A model generated the notes under the pieces. The model did not search any database. It was given only the letters and a program-made list of their open reading frames with translations, and was not told where the DNA came from. A stretch of 64,000 nt of DNA from Christensenella sp. UBA4636 (GTDB taxonomy: Bacteria; Bacillota; Clostridia; Christensenellales; Borkfalkiaceae), in assembly GCA_002405915.1 (NCBI GenBank), contig DHMS01000029.1:3590-67589 (forward strand), read 5' to 3'. How positions within the stretch are numbered: position 1 is the stretch's first letter; each line of letters opens with the position of its first letter. Below are positions 9,018 through 18,365 of this stretch, one piece after another. A program made the position numbers and the translations under genes.

Positions 9018-10235
9018 ATGTATATCCATAGGCAGTTAGAACCTAAATTTCTTAAAATGAGCGCATTTTTTAAAGCGGTTTTGGTCACGGGGGCAAGGCA
9101 AGTCGGCAAAACGACAATGCTCAAGCATTTATCGAAAGACCGCACGTACGTCAGTCTTGACGACACCGACACCTTAACCCTTGCAAAAAAAGACCCTAAG
9201 CTCTTTTTTATGCGTTATAAACCGCCGATTATCATAGACGAAGTCCAAAAGGCTCCCGAACTTTTTCCGTATATCAAAATTCTTTGCGACGAAAGCGACG
9301 AAACGGGACTATTTTGGCTCACGGGGTCGGAACAATTCAGTATGATGAAAAACATAACCGAATCGCTTGCCGGCAGAATAGGCATTATGTCGCTATACCC
9401 TCTTTCAATGAACGAAATAAACGGCGTAACTTTCGATACCCCTTTAGACTTCACCCTCGACGCGCTCGTCAAGCGTGAACAAGAAGCAAAACCGTTCGAC
9501 TTTAATTCCGTGTTTACGCAAATCTGGAAAGGCGGCTTGCCGCAGGTTCAAAACGCAGATTCGGAACAGCGTTCGATTTACTATTCTTCGTATATAGACA
9601 CCTACCTTATGCGCGACGTAGCGACAGCCGGCGGCGTTGTCGACGAAGTGTCTTTTAAAAAATTCTTAACCGCTTGCGCCGCAAACACGTCGCAACAATT
9701 AAACCTAAATAATATTGCAATGATTGCGGAAATCTCCCAGCCCACCGCTAAGTCTTGGCTTGCTCTTCTTGAAAGATTGCATATCGTATATCTTCTCACG
9801 CCCTATTCGAACAACAAACTAAAACGGCTTGCAAAAACGCCTAAGCTTTACTTTTGGGACACGGGGCTTTGCGCCTACCTTGCAAAATGGTTGTCCGTAG
9901 ACACCCTTATAAACGGAAACGCAAGCGGCTACTATTTTGAAAACTTCGTCGTAACGGAACTCATTAAAGACCTTGAATATCACTCCGTCAATTACGACTT
10001 AAGTTACTTTAGAGATAGCAATAGCAAGGAAATAGATTTATTCCTTGAATACGAAGAGAAAATTCACCCGCTTGAAATCAAACTTTCGGCAAGCCCCGAT
10101 AGGCGCGAAGTCAAAAAGTATTCCGTTCTCGACGTAAACGGAATATCGAGAGGAAACGGCGGAATTATATGTATGAACCCCACAGTTACCCCTATTGACG
10201 AAGAAAATTGCTACATCCCCATAAGCGTTATATAA
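9018..10235 (+). CDS. AAA ATPase with DUF4143 domain
   Basis: 405 aa. N-terminal AAA_14-type P-loop: LVTGARQVGKTTM (Walker A, about residues 23-35), sensor-like YVSLDD, Walker B IIIDEVQKAPE, then GLFWLTGSEQF. The C-terminal half holds the DUF4143 region ending in a nuclease-like patch (SKEIDLFLEYEEKIHPLEIKLS; the D-(E)xK spacing resembles a PDDEXK core). The family is widespread and uncharacterised, often horizontally spread in anaerobes. It stands alone with its own promoter and terminator. Function unknown. Confidence 0.85.
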   Translation: MYIHRQLEPKFLKMSAFFKAVLVTGARQVGKTTMLKHLSKDRTYVSLDDTDTLTLAKKDPKLFFMRYKPPIIIDEVQKAPELFPYIKILCDESDETGLFWLTGSEQFSMMKNITESLAGRIGIMSLYPLSMNEINGVTFDTPLDFTLDALVKREQEAKPFDFNSVFTQIWKGGLPQVQNADSEQRSIYYSSYIDTYLMRDVATAGGVVDEVSFKKFLTACAANTSQQLNLNNIAMIAEISQPTAKSWLALLERLHIVYLLTPYSNNKLKRLAKTPKLYFWDTGLCAYLAKWLSVDTLINGNASGYYFENFVVTELIKDLEYHSVNYDLSYFRDSNSKEIDLFLEYEEKIHPLEIKLSASPDRREVKKYSVLDVNGISRGNGGIICMNPTVTPIDEENCYIPISVI

Positions 10236-10270
10236 CACGGAAAAGGTTTTTATTTTGAGCTACGACAAAG

Positions 10271-10314
10271 GTGCCGCGGATTGCGTTTTTGCAATCCGCG
10301 GCACACGTTTTTTT
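10271..10314 (+). terminator. Terminator of the DUF4143 ATPase gene
   Basis: Perfect 14-bp GC-rich stem (10271-10284 with 10291-10304), loop GTTTTT, then seven T within ten bases. Confidence 0.9.
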
Positions 10315-10319
10315 GCTTG

Positions 10320-10344
10320 TTAATCGACTTATACGTCGACTTTT
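10320..10344. repeat. TTAATCGACTTATA element, copy 1
   Basis: TTAATCGACTTATA at 10320-10333 followed by CGTCGAC and a T run. One of five copies in the window. Four lie just downstream of minus-strand genes; this one follows the secreted CBM protein. Confidence 0.6.
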
Positions 10345-10351
10345 TTAAAAC

Positions 10352-12322
10352 TTAACTAAACGCTTTCGTAGACAAACGAGCCGACGAATCAATCTTTATA
10401 GCGTCAAAGTTTACGGCTGCATTAACATTTGAAAGAGTAATAACGTTCTCACCTTTTTTCAAAGGCACATAGCACACGAACGTATCGTGAAAAGCCTTCC
10501 AGCAGTTATCGTCTTTCATCAACCTATTTTTTACGAGTTTCGCACCGCTATTAGCTTCATAGTAAGTACCGTTCAAAGTTACTTTATAATAATTAGCGAG
10601 CGAATATTCAGAAGCGTAGTGTCCGTTCGTACGAAGATAAAGAGCTGATAAACTATCGCTATCAGAATAAACTGTAAACCTTATCGTTCCATCGCTGCCG
10701 AAACCGTTAAGCGAAGCAAGGTATTTGCCACCGCTTGCCGTTCCCGATTCCTCTATTTTTGCCGTATTTGAAAGCTCAGCTTCTTCTGCCTCAAAAGTAT
10801 ACGTATTGTAAAGGGCTTCGGAGCAAACGAGCTTTATTGCGTCGAGATTAAGAGCCAAGCCGCATCTTTGCAAAACTATAGTGTTTTCACCCGCTTTTAG
10901 TTCGATATTTTTTAAAACTTCCATATCGTAAAACGTTGTCCAACACTGATTATCTGTAATACTTTCATCGGAGTTTTTCTCAACGGTATAATTAGTCTTG
11001 TACTCTGTACCGTTTATTATCGTTTTATAATAATCGTCAAAATTTCTATTGTTACTCGGGTGGCGGCAACTTCTTATCAAAAGATTTGCAGTGCAAGCTT
11101 TCGGCGCGTTAACAACGAAATTAAGCGACGAAGAGCCGTTTTTGGAATCACTCATTTTATCTATATACTTTCCGTTACTTGCCGTAGTAGCGGTAGTGAC
11201 AGTCACGGTAGCGCCGTCAGCCTTATTGATTGTTGCATTTTCAGCTTCAAACACATAGGTTTTGCCACCCGCCGCTAATATTTCGCTATAAGCAACGGCT
11301 GATTTAGCATAAACGTAAGTCGTAAAAATAAGTTTTACGTCTTTAGCTGTAGTAGTCGGAACTTCCGCGGGTGCTTTATCGTTATTGTTTGACACCTTTT
11401 TTGCAAGGCTTGCAAAGCTGTTCGTGAAAGTGTCCAAGGGAGTGCCGTCAAGGTATGCGGTGACGGTGAAAACTTCGTCGGCTTTTAAGAGGTCAAAGTC
11501 GTTAAGTACGGCTATATATCCGTTATCGCCTAATTTTTCTACTTCGACTTGCTTTTCTTCCGCTTCGCCGAATTTGACTTTTGCGTAGACTTGACTGTTT
11601 TCCGTCACCATAGAAGTATCTTTCAAAGAAAACTTAACTACGGGCTTAACGAAATAATCGTATCTTGCGCCCGCGCCCCATTTTACGTTTTCGGTGGTCG
11701 CTTCGTACTTGTCGGTTATGTCGCTTTCAAAGAAGCTGTCGCCCTTTTCATCGCCGCCGTTTACAAGCTTAGCTTTGTCCGTTTCACCCTTGTAGCTTTG
11801 CGCCGCAGAGCCGTAGTCGAGCAAATCGTAAGCAAGCGTTTTCAAATATTCGTAAGCGTAATCGCTAACGGAAGCGGGCTTGGAAGCAAGCAAAGTTTCA
11901 AGATAGCCTTTAACCGATTGACTGCCCGTCAAAGTCTGTCCGTTATATTCGACTTTTATGTCTATAACGTTTGCCATGTATTCGGGCGTTATGCCGCGGT
12001 ACGTAAAGGTGTAAGTATCGCCGTCGATAGCGCAATCTTCGGAAGAACTTTCAATCGTTTGAGAATATTCCGTTTCGCCGTCAGTCCAGCTAAAGGTTGC
12101 TTTTACTCCGCTCGCCCCTTTGGGGAGAGCGGCTATCGCCTTCAAGGCGATATTTTGCCCGACGTTCAACGCGATTTCAAGCGTAGCCTCGGGTTGTTCC
12201 GTCACGCCCTCGTCGGTAGTATCGGCATACGCGCCGACCGCACGCGCACCAACAAGAGAATATGCGCCAAAAAGCACAGAAAGAGCAAGAGCAAAGCAAG
12301 TTAATTTCTTTAAAAAATTCAT
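10352..12322 (-). CDS. Secreted protein with two C-terminal CBM6/35-like domains
   Basis: 656 aa with a signal peptide (about 1-33; hydrophobic core FALALSVLFGAYSLVG). Residues about 40-330 show no recognised domain, perhaps a beta-rich adhesion module. Two related carbohydrate-binding modules follow, near 350-500 and 515-650. Each starts with Y-FEAE, continues with GGKYI/L, and ends GENTIVL..NLDAIK or GENVITL..NFDAIK, the CBM6/35 pattern. The same modules occur three times in the large HTH-GH3 protein upstream in this operon. No catalytic domain or sorting signal seen. It starts with AGGAGG overlapping the stop of the 50-aa gene. Probably binds the glycan processed by the neighbouring GH3 enzymes. 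Confidence 0.75.
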   Translation of the reverse strand: MNFLKKLTCFALALSVLFGAYSLVGARAVGAYADTTDEGVTEQPEATLEIALNVGQNIALKAIAALPKGASGVKATFSWTDGETEYSQTIESSSEDCAIDGDTYTFTYRGITPEYMANVIDIKVEYNGQTLTGSQSVKGYLETLLASKPASVSDYAYEYLKTLAYDLLDYGSAAQSYKGETDKAKLVNGGDEKGDSFFESDITDKYEATTENVKWGAGARYDYFVKPVVKFSLKDTSMVTENSQVYAKVKFGEAEEKQVEVEKLGDNGYIAVLNDFDLLKADEVFTVTAYLDGTPLDTFTNSFASLAKKVSNNNDKAPAEVPTTTAKDVKLIFTTYVYAKSAVAYSEILAAGGKTYVFEAENATINKADGATVTVTTATTASNGKYIDKMSDSKNGSSSLNFVVNAPKACTANLLIRSCRHPSNNRNFDDYYKTIINGTEYKTNYTVEKNSDESITDNQCWTTFYDMEVLKNIELKAGENTIVLQRCGLALNLDAIKLVCSEALYNTYTFEAEEAELSNTAKIEESGTASGGKYLASLNGFGSDGTIRFTVYSDSDSLSALYLRTNGHYASEYSLANYYKVTLNGTYYEANSGAKLVKNRLMKDDNCWKAFHDTFVCYVPLKKGENVITLSNVNAAVNFDAIKIDSSARLSTKAFS

Positions 12323-12334
12323 TGTCTTATCCTC

Positions 12335-12487
12335 CTATTCGCCTTTGATGATTCCGTCGCTGTCGAAATCATAGATTACGTCCCACGGTTTTGCGCCCGT
12401 AGTACTTGTGGTTATTACCGATTCCGTATCAAGCTCAACGAGTTTGATTTTAGCTTCGGTAAAGGGTAGTTTTACTTGTTTTGCCAT
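12335..12487 (-). CDS. Small 50-residue protein of unknown function
   Basis: ATG at 12485-12487 preceded by AAAGGAG ten bases upstream; the stop overlaps the ribosome binding site of the next gene. The product has no signal peptide or membrane segment. It starts MAKQVKLPFTEAKIKLVEL, is rich in Thr/Ser centrally and ends in the acidic stretch DFDSDGIIKGE, faintly like a calcium loop. It is translated between the HTH-GH3 fusion and the secreted CBM protein. I recognise no family. Confidence 0.6.
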   Translation of the reverse strand: MAKQVKLPFTEAKIKLVELDTESVITTSTTGAKPWDVIYDFDSDGIIKGE

Positions 12488-12582
12488 TTTCAAAACACTC
12501 CTTTATCATTATTTCGCCATTCGCGGCAAAGAGAAATTCAAGGGTTTCCTCTCGCCGCGTTTTCGGCGATAATTCCTAATTG

Positions 12583-15500
12583 TTATGCTTTTTTGAAAGT
12601 TAATTCATCACTCGATTCCAACTTAAAGTAGTCGATATTCGAAGCCGTAACGCCCTTAGAAGTAAGTACGAACGTGTTGTCGCCCTCGACTAAATCAACC
12701 GTACAGACAACGTATTCTTCCCAGCCGAAATAGTGCGTTTTGCTATCGGTATTGAGGTTAAACAAAATGTTCGAAGTATAAGCCGTTCCGTTAACGGTGA
12801 GCGAATACTTTGTATCGAACTTTCTGTCGCCGTCCGAAGTTTTGTTTCCATAGCAAAGAATAAACGTCGCCTTGCAGGCATTTTTTGCCGTAACCGTGAA
12901 AGTAACGCTGCCAACTTTTGCGGACAAACCGCCAACGAATTTTCCGCCGCTCGGGTTGTTCACGTCGTAAGACGAGTCGCTCGTTGCAATCTTTGCCGTT
13001 CCACCGAGCGTGCAATCTTCCGCTTCAATCGTCAAAGACGAACCCGTAGAAGATTTTTCCGACCAGCTAAGCTTAGCCGAAGAATCGATTTTTATAGCGT
13101 CAAGGTTGAGCGCAAGCCCCGCGCGCGCCAGAACGATAGTGTTTTCGCCTTTCTTGAGCGGAACGCCTTCCAAAACCTTAAAGTCGTAGAAAGTCGTCCA
13201 GATTGTCGCTTTATCGTCCGGGTTAGTGTTCGGTTCTACGACGAAACCCGTCTTATAGGTAGTGCCGTTTATAATAATCGAATACTGTCCGTCAAACGGT
13301 CTTTCGTCTTGGTAGTGTTTTATCGAACGAACGGTAAAGTCGACCGAGCAATCCTTTTCCGCCGTTATTCTGAACGTAAGCGACGCGCCGTTCGCTTCGG
13401 CACTCATCTTGTCGATATACTTTCCGCCGCTTGCGCTATCCGCTATTCCTACGGTAACGTTTCCGTTTACGCTCGTAATTTCGGAATCTTCCGCTTCGAA
13501 AAGGTAAGTCGTTTTCGGCGTGGTGTCGGGCAATTTTGCAATAGTCGTTTTGAACTTATATTCTTTTTCGTTAAAGGTATAGGTCCATTCGGCTTCGCCG
13601 GTTTCGTCGATAGTCGCCTCTTTAGTAACCGTCTTTTTGTAACCATTGGCTTCGCTTATTGCGGGAAGCGTTTCGGTTGTTTCCTTACCGCAAACGGAGC
13701 AGTAGGAGTAAAGCGTGCCTTCGGTCGTTTCCGTCGGAGCTTTGTCAACCGTGTACTCGATAAAGGTGTGTTCTTCGCATTCCTTAGGCGTTTCAAGTTT
13801 CGCGGAAGATACGAGCTTAATACAGTCGAAGTTAAGTCCCGTTTGGGTCTTGACGAAAGTTATATCGTTTACGCCCTCTTTAAGCGTAATCACGCCGATA
13901 TCGGTATCGCGCCAAGCGAAGTAAAGTTGTTCGGTTTCCTTGTCGTACGTGCCGAAAACTATATTTCCTTGCGGGTTAATAGCCTTTCCGTTTACCTTTA
14001 TCTTGAATATGCTCGTAAGGTCGACGTCCCTCGAAGTATGTCCCATTCGCATGATAAGCCCCGCAGCACACTTTCTATCGGCGTAAATCTTGAATTTTAC
14101 TTCCGTTCCCGCTTCCGCTTGCGAAAGTTTGTAAATATACGCGTTACCGCTCGGGTAGGACTTATATTGAGTGTTGTCGGGCGAAGTCTTGTCTATTCCT
14201 TCCTTGCCCTTTTGCGCTTTCTTAGTGCCGCTCGTAGTATTTTCGACTATAAGCGCGTCCTCCGCTTCAAACGTGTAAGTTTCGCCGGTTATATCGGCAA
14301 CTTTATGGTTACCGGGGCATTTCGTTGCGCAGTTCTTTTCTTCGCAAGTTTTATCCTTACAACCGCCGCAAACAAGGCAGACGTGTCCGCACTTGTGGTT
14401 TGCCGATTTTACCGCGCCGACTATGCCGACCGTTCCGAAAGAAAGCCCCGCTATAACGATAGCTAAAACTATCGCCGTTATACTTATAAACAAGTTGCGC
14501 GGAACGTAAAGTTTGCCTATCTTTACGGGCTTCGGCTTTTCGTAAATCTCTGCTTTATAGTAAGTTTCGTATTCCTTAGTCGTTACGCCGTAAGACGAGC
14601 AAGCCGCTTTATAACGCAATCTCAAAATTATAGTGAGCGCGAGCATTACCGCAGAAATCGCGAACAACGCCGCAAAGCCAACTATAAGCCCGATTATCGC
14701 GTTCGACCACCACCAAGAAGTTATCGGTATAATTTTCGTAGCCGAACTATACCCGTTCATGCTGCTCGAATTTGCAACTACGTAAAGAATATGTTTAGTA
14801 GCTTCTCTTAGTTTTAGCGCGATAGTCGCGTTTGTTTTTGCCTTTTCGTACTGCGTTAAGTCTATGCTTTCGTAAAGGATACAATCGTTGCCGCCGAAAA
14901 GTCCGTCAACGGTTCCCATGTAAATTTGCCACGGGCAGTCGGAGATAACAAAGCCTTTAAAGCCCCATTCCTCGCGCAAAACGCCGTTATTGAGCGCGGA
15001 AAGCGCGCCGCACCAAGTAGTACCTACGCGGTTAAAGCCCGTCATAACGCCCATCGCGTTTTCTTCTTCAACGCACGCGCGGAAAGTTTCGAGATAAATT
15101 TCTCTTAAAGCTTGCTCGCTTACCCACGTCGAAATGCCCTTTCTCGAAGAATCCTGGTCGTTCAACACGAAGTGCTTAATGTTGACGTACACGCCTACCG
15201 ACTGTATACCGCGAACTTGCATTGCGAGCATACGCGACGAAAGGAATGTGTCTTCCGAATAATATTCGTAACCTCTGCCTCCGTACATAGAGCGGTGCAT
15301 GTTTGCGCCCGGCGCGTAAATGCCTCCTTTCTTCGTGTGGAACGCATATTCGCCCATCAGCTCGCCGACCTTTTCGGCAAGCTCCTCGTTAAATGTCGCC
15401 GCAAGCAAGGAAGTCGCAGTGAAGTTGCGTTGAATACCGAGCGGTCCGTCGCTTACTCTTTCGCCGGGCTTGACAATCGAAGTCATAGAAGCCGTGCCGT

Positions 15501-17970
15501 AAGCCGCTTTCATGAGTTCTATTTGCTCTTCGAGCGTCGTTTCGTCAAGCAAATCGTCCCAAGCGGGGTCGTCGTAATCCTTGCCGCGGAGCATAATCAG
15601 TGTAAGCCCGTTCTGTTCGCCGTACTTTGGCATTTTGTCGTTCGGGTCTGCGGCGTATTCCTTATCCCAGTCAAGGTCGTCGTACATTTTCGCATTGACG
15701 GTAAGTTTAACCTTTTTAGGATAAGTGCCGTTCCAGTCGCTGCGCGAAAGGTAAGTTATATTCGTGGAATCTTTATTTTCGTAGGTATTCCAGTCGCAAT
15801 CGTCAAACTTGTTGGTTATCGTCGCGCCCGTGGAGGACTTGGTAAAAGTAGTGTAATCGTTATCGGTGAAAGTTATTTCCTTAACGAGCTTTACGTTGCC
15901 GTCCTCGTCCATTCCGTCGGCTTTGGTTTTACCCTTTGCCGCAAGAATATTGTTGGTTGCTTTGTGGGAATCTTCCGCAACCGTCAGGTAATACTTGCCC
16001 GCTTCGCGGATATATGTCTTTTTGTCGAATGCGTCGTAAGTCTTGAACGCATCTGCGGCGACCTTTATTTCAACGTCCTCGGTTCCGCCCGCCTTTATAA
16101 CGCCCGTCTTTTTGAAGCCTACGAGATTAACCGCGGCTTGTTCTATTTTGTACCGTTTATCGTGTTCCGTATACGGGCGTTGAACATAAACTTGCACAGC
16201 GTCCGCTCCGTCCTTATCTCCCGTGTTCGTTACGGTAATTTTAACGGTATAGCTGCCGTCGGCGTTCGGAGTAAAAGTAGGCGTTCCGTAATCGAAAGTC
16301 GTGTAAGAAAGCCCGTAACCGTAAGGATAAGCCACTTCTTCCGAATAGTTCCAACCGTTCGTCGAGCATTTTGCGCCTGCCGCGCCGTTCGCGTTGCCTT
16401 GTTTTAAAATCGTATCTTCGTAGCGCGTTTCGTAATATTTATAACCTATATAGATACCCTCGGCGTATACTGTGTAATGCGCCATAAAGTACCCTCTGCC
16501 CGCGCCCGAATAGCTACCTTCGTCGCTGCCCCAGTCTTTGCCGGAAAGGTTTTCGTAAACATCGTATTCATGGTTGACGGAAGCGGGAGCCGAAAGTCCG
16601 CTGTAAACAAAGGTATCGGGCAAGTGTCCGCTCGGGGTCGATTCGCCCGTCAAAATCCTGCCTACTTCTTCAAGTCCGTAAGTGCCGCCTTGCCCTATCC
16701 AGACGCATGCGTCGATATCGCTTTCGAATTCCGAAAGATGTCTGAATCCTATGCCTTCCGCGGTGTTAAGCAAAACTACGAGTTTTTTGAACGTGCCGTT
16801 CTTTCTTAAAGCGACAAGTTGCCGTATAACTTGTTTTTCGCGGTCAAAAAGGCTGAAATAGTCGCCGTCTATCGTTCCCGCACCCGTTGTCTTTAAGTCG
16901 TTACCCCAGCCTACTTCGCCGGATTCGCGAGTTAAAACGTAAATCGCCGCATCCGAATATTCGCCGTAGGACGAAGCCGAAGCGTTTTGCTTTTCCCAAG
17001 GAATTTCGCTTGTCTTTTTGTGGTATTGTTTATAATTATCGTCAATCCGCCAGTAATCGGTCTGTCCTTTTAGGTTATTCCAAAGCACGGGGTTTACCTT
17101 TAAACCCGCGTTTTCGAACGCCGTCTTCATGTCTATTCCGGCATACGCCGCGCCGCTTCCGTTACCCGAGTTGCAATACGCAAACGAACCTAAGCCAAAA
17201 AGCGAAACGCTTACTTTGCCGAGCGGAAAAGCGTCATCTTTGTTCCAAAGTATGGTCGTTCCCTCACGCTGTTCTTGCAGCGAAAGTTTTTTTGTTTCGG
17301 CGTTTACTTCGTCTTTATTTTCGTAATTAGACTTAAAATATTCGGTGTCTTCGTCCTCGGCGGCCTCTTCGTCTTCGACAAGATAATACATCCGCAAACC
17401 AAGAAAAGAATTTATCGTCTTTTTGTAAGCAAACGCAAACTGACTGCCGATTATGACTGCGATTAAAAGCACTGCCCAAACGCTCGTCATGCTTATCCAG
17501 AGCGGAAGCTTAAAAATGCCGAGCGGGCGTTTTACGTTCGGGTATTTGTTCTGCTTTTTCTCTCTTTCGACAACTAAGACGTCCTTGCAATCTTCCCTGC
17601 TTTCGTCCTTGCTTTCCGCCGCCGCGATTTCTTCCGTTTCTTTTCCTGTGTTTTCGGCGGTTTCCGCTTCAATCGTTTCAACGACTTCTTCCGTAACGTG
17701 TTCAGCTACTTGAGGCTCTTCCTCTTTGTCGTTCATTGACGAAGAAGAGCGTTTGTCCTCGTACTCTATTGCTTCTTCTAATAAAAACTCGTCGGTCGAT
17801 ATTCCGAAAATTTTACAAAGCAATATAATACTGTCAAGGTCGGGTTCGGTTTTCCCGCGCTCCCAGCGCGAAATCGCCTGTCTTGTTAAGTTGAGTTTTT
17901 CGGCAAGTTCCGATTGAGAAATGCCTTTGACTCGTCTATAGTAAGCAATTTTTTCACCGTAGTTTTTCAT
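12583..17970 (-). CDS. XRE HTH - transmembrane - GH3 - CBM6/35 fusion protein
   Basis: One unbroken frame of 1795 aa. Order: XRE-type HTH (about residues 2-62: GEKIAYYRRVKG, QSELAEKLNLTRQAISRWE), acidic linker (67-135), transmembrane helix (156-182), GH3 C-terminal domain (about 235-480), fibronectin-like domain (about 560-650), GH3 catalytic barrel (about 780-1040; IKHFVLND and nucleophile Asp in GFVISDCP near 1009), two more helices (about 1085-1115 and 1160-1190), a Cys-rich knot (CGHVCLVCGGCKDKTC) and three CBM6/35-like domains from about 1228, 1488 and 1643. Predicted topology: HTH in the cytoplasm, GH3 and CBMs outside. The GH3 halves are in swapped order, as in some rumen beta-glucosidases. 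I take the ATG at 17970, which has AAGGAG upstream; a GTG nine codons earlier is weaker. It heads an operon with the 50-aa protein and the secreted CBM protein. Role inferred: membrane-tethered glycan-sensing regulator that is also a glycosidase. Confidence 0.85.
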   Translation of the reverse strand: MKNYGEKIAYYRRVKGISQSELAEKLNLTRQAISRWERGKTEPDLDSIILLCKIFGISTDEFLLEEAIEYEDKRSSSSMNDKEEEPQVAEHVTEEVVETIEAETAENTGKETEEIAAAESKDESREDCKDVLVVEREKKQNKYPNVKRPLGIFKLPLWISMTSVWAVLLIAVIIGSQFAFAYKKTINSFLGLRMYYLVEDEEAAEDEDTEYFKSNYENKDEVNAETKKLSLQEQREGTTILWNKDDAFPLGKVSVSLFGLGSFAYCNSGNGSGAAYAGIDMKTAFENAGLKVNPVLWNNLKGQTDYWRIDDNYKQYHKKTSEIPWEKQNASASSYGEYSDAAIYVLTRESGEVGWGNDLKTTGAGTIDGDYFSLFDREKQVIRQLVALRKNGTFKKLVVLLNTAEGIGFRHLSEFESDIDACVWIGQGGTYGLEEVGRILTGESTPSGHLPDTFVYSGLSAPASVNHEYDVYENLSGKDWGSDEGSYSGAGRGYFMAHYTVYAEGIYIGYKYYETRYEDTILKQGNANGAAGAKCSTNGWNYSEEVAYPYGYGLSYTTFDYGTPTFTPNADGSYTVKITVTNTGDKDGADAVQVYVQRPYTEHDKRYKIEQAAVNLVGFKKTGVIKAGGTEDVEIKVAADAFKTYDAFDKKTYIREAGKYYLTVAEDSHKATNNILAAKGKTKADGMDEDGNVKLVKEITFTDNDYTTFTKSSTGATITNKFDDCDWNTYENKDSTNITYLSRSDWNGTYPKKVKLTVNAKMYDDLDWDKEYAADPNDKMPKYGEQNGLTLIMLRGKDYDDPAWDDLLDETTLEEQIELMKAAYGTASMTSIVKPGERVSDGPLGIQRNFTATSLLAATFNEELAEKVGELMGEYAFHTKKGGIYAPGANMHRSMYGGRGYEYYSEDTFLSSRMLAMQVRGIQSVGVYVNIKHFVLNDQDSSRKGISTWVSEQALREIYLETFRACVEEENAMGVMTGFNRVGTTWCGALSALNNGVLREEWGFKGFVISDCPWQIYMGTVDGLFGGNDCILYESIDLTQYEKAKTNATIALKLREATKHILYVVANSSSMNGYSSATKIIPITSWWWSNAIIGLIVGFAALFAISAVMLALTIILRLRYKAACSSYGVTTKEYETYYKAEIYEKPKPVKIGKLYVPRNLFISITAIVLAIVIAGLSFGTVGIVGAVKSANHKCGHVCLVCGGCKDKTCEEKNCATKCPGNHKVADITGETYTFEAEDALIVENTTSGTKKAQKGKEGIDKTSPDNTQYKSYPSGNAYIYKLSQAEAGTEVKFKIYADRKCAAGLIMRMGHTSRDVDLTSIFKIKVNGKAINPQGNIVFGTYDKETEQLYFAWRDTDIGVITLKEGVNDITFVKTQTGLNFDCIKLVSSAKLETPKECEEHTFIEYTVDKAPTETTEGTLYSYCSVCGKETTETLPAISEANGYKKTVTKEATIDETGEAEWTYTFNEKEYKFKTTIAKLPDTTPKTTYLFEAEDSEITSVNGNVTVGIADSASGGKYIDKMSAEANGASLTFRITAEKDCSVDFTVRSIKHYQDERPFDGQYSIIINGTTYKTGFVVEPNTNPDDKATIWTTFYDFKVLEGVPLKKGENTIVLARAGLALNLDAIKIDSSAKLSWSEKSSTGSSLTIEAEDCTLGGTAKIATSDSSYDVNNPSGGKFVGGLSAKVGSVTFTVTAKNACKATFILCYGNKTSDGDRKFDTKYSLTVNGTAYTSNILFNLNTDSKTHYFGWEEYVVCTVDLVEGDNTFVLTSKGVTASNIDYFKLESSDELTFKKA

Positions 17971-17998
17971 CGGTTTTTTTAACTCCTTATCTTTCACG

Positions 17999-18037
17999 TT
18001 TTCTCTTGCTTAGTCTGCGCATAACCAAGCGAGAAAA
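17999..18037. promoter_or_regulatory. Imperfect inverted repeat at the mRNA 5' end of the HTH-GH3 gene
   Basis: Arms TTTTCTCTTGCTTAGT and ACCAAGCGAGAAAA (two-base bulge, one mismatch) around a seven-to-nine base centre. It lies from about +5 to +43 of the predicted transcript. It may be an operator for the HTH domain encoded downstream, or an mRNA leader hairpin. Confidence 0.5.
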
Positions 18038-18048
18038 CTCTTACGTCA

Positions 18049-18076
18049 ATTGTACCACTAAATCGCCAAAAGTCAA
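18049..18076 (-). promoter_or_regulatory. Promoter of the HTH-GH3 operon
   Basis: Minus strand: TTGACT at 18071-18076, 16-base spacer, TACAAT at 18049-18054; start near 18042. Confidence 0.75.
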
Positions 18077-18219
18077 TACCTTTTCCCGGCAACAAAATGT
18101 TGCTTTCGGACATTCTTTGTTTCCCTTGCCCCCTTTTGCACCGTTTTTATCGAGATTTTTATTTTTCGTCCGTTCACAGTCGTCATTTTCACCCGATTTT
18201 TAATTTTTATTTTGTCCGC

Positions 18220-18297
18220 AATTTTCAACTTTCAACTCTCAACTTTCACCTTACCATATCGAGCGTGCTTTGCACGCATATATCAACTTTCAACTCA
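18220..18297. repeat. TTTCAAC-type heptad repeat with ATATCGA hairpin
   Basis: Units such as TTTTCAACTTTCAAC flank a hairpin at 18256-18284 (ATATCGA, GCGTGC-TTT-GCACGC, ATATATC). Apart from the loop it matches the copy near 8.9 kb. Confidence 0.7.
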
Positions 18298-18334
18298 TAA
18301 AAATTCTCCCGCAGCCTTATCGGTTACGGGAGAA
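18297..18334 (-). terminator. Terminator of the GH3/four-helix protein operon
   Basis: Stem TTCTCCCG/CGGGAGAA with a partly paired interior, followed on the minus strand by ATTTTT; 32 bases after the stop of the 1100-aa GH3 gene. Confidence 0.75.
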
Positions 18335-18365
18335 AAAGGAAGATATAAAATGTATGAGCGATTGT

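Noticed and set aside
12733..16407. Long plus-strand open frames (577 and 431 codons) opposite the HTH-GH3 gene
   Set aside because: They mirror the codon structure of a clearly coding minus-strand gene, are Arg/Phe/Val-rich with no recognisable domain, and lack ribosome binding sites.
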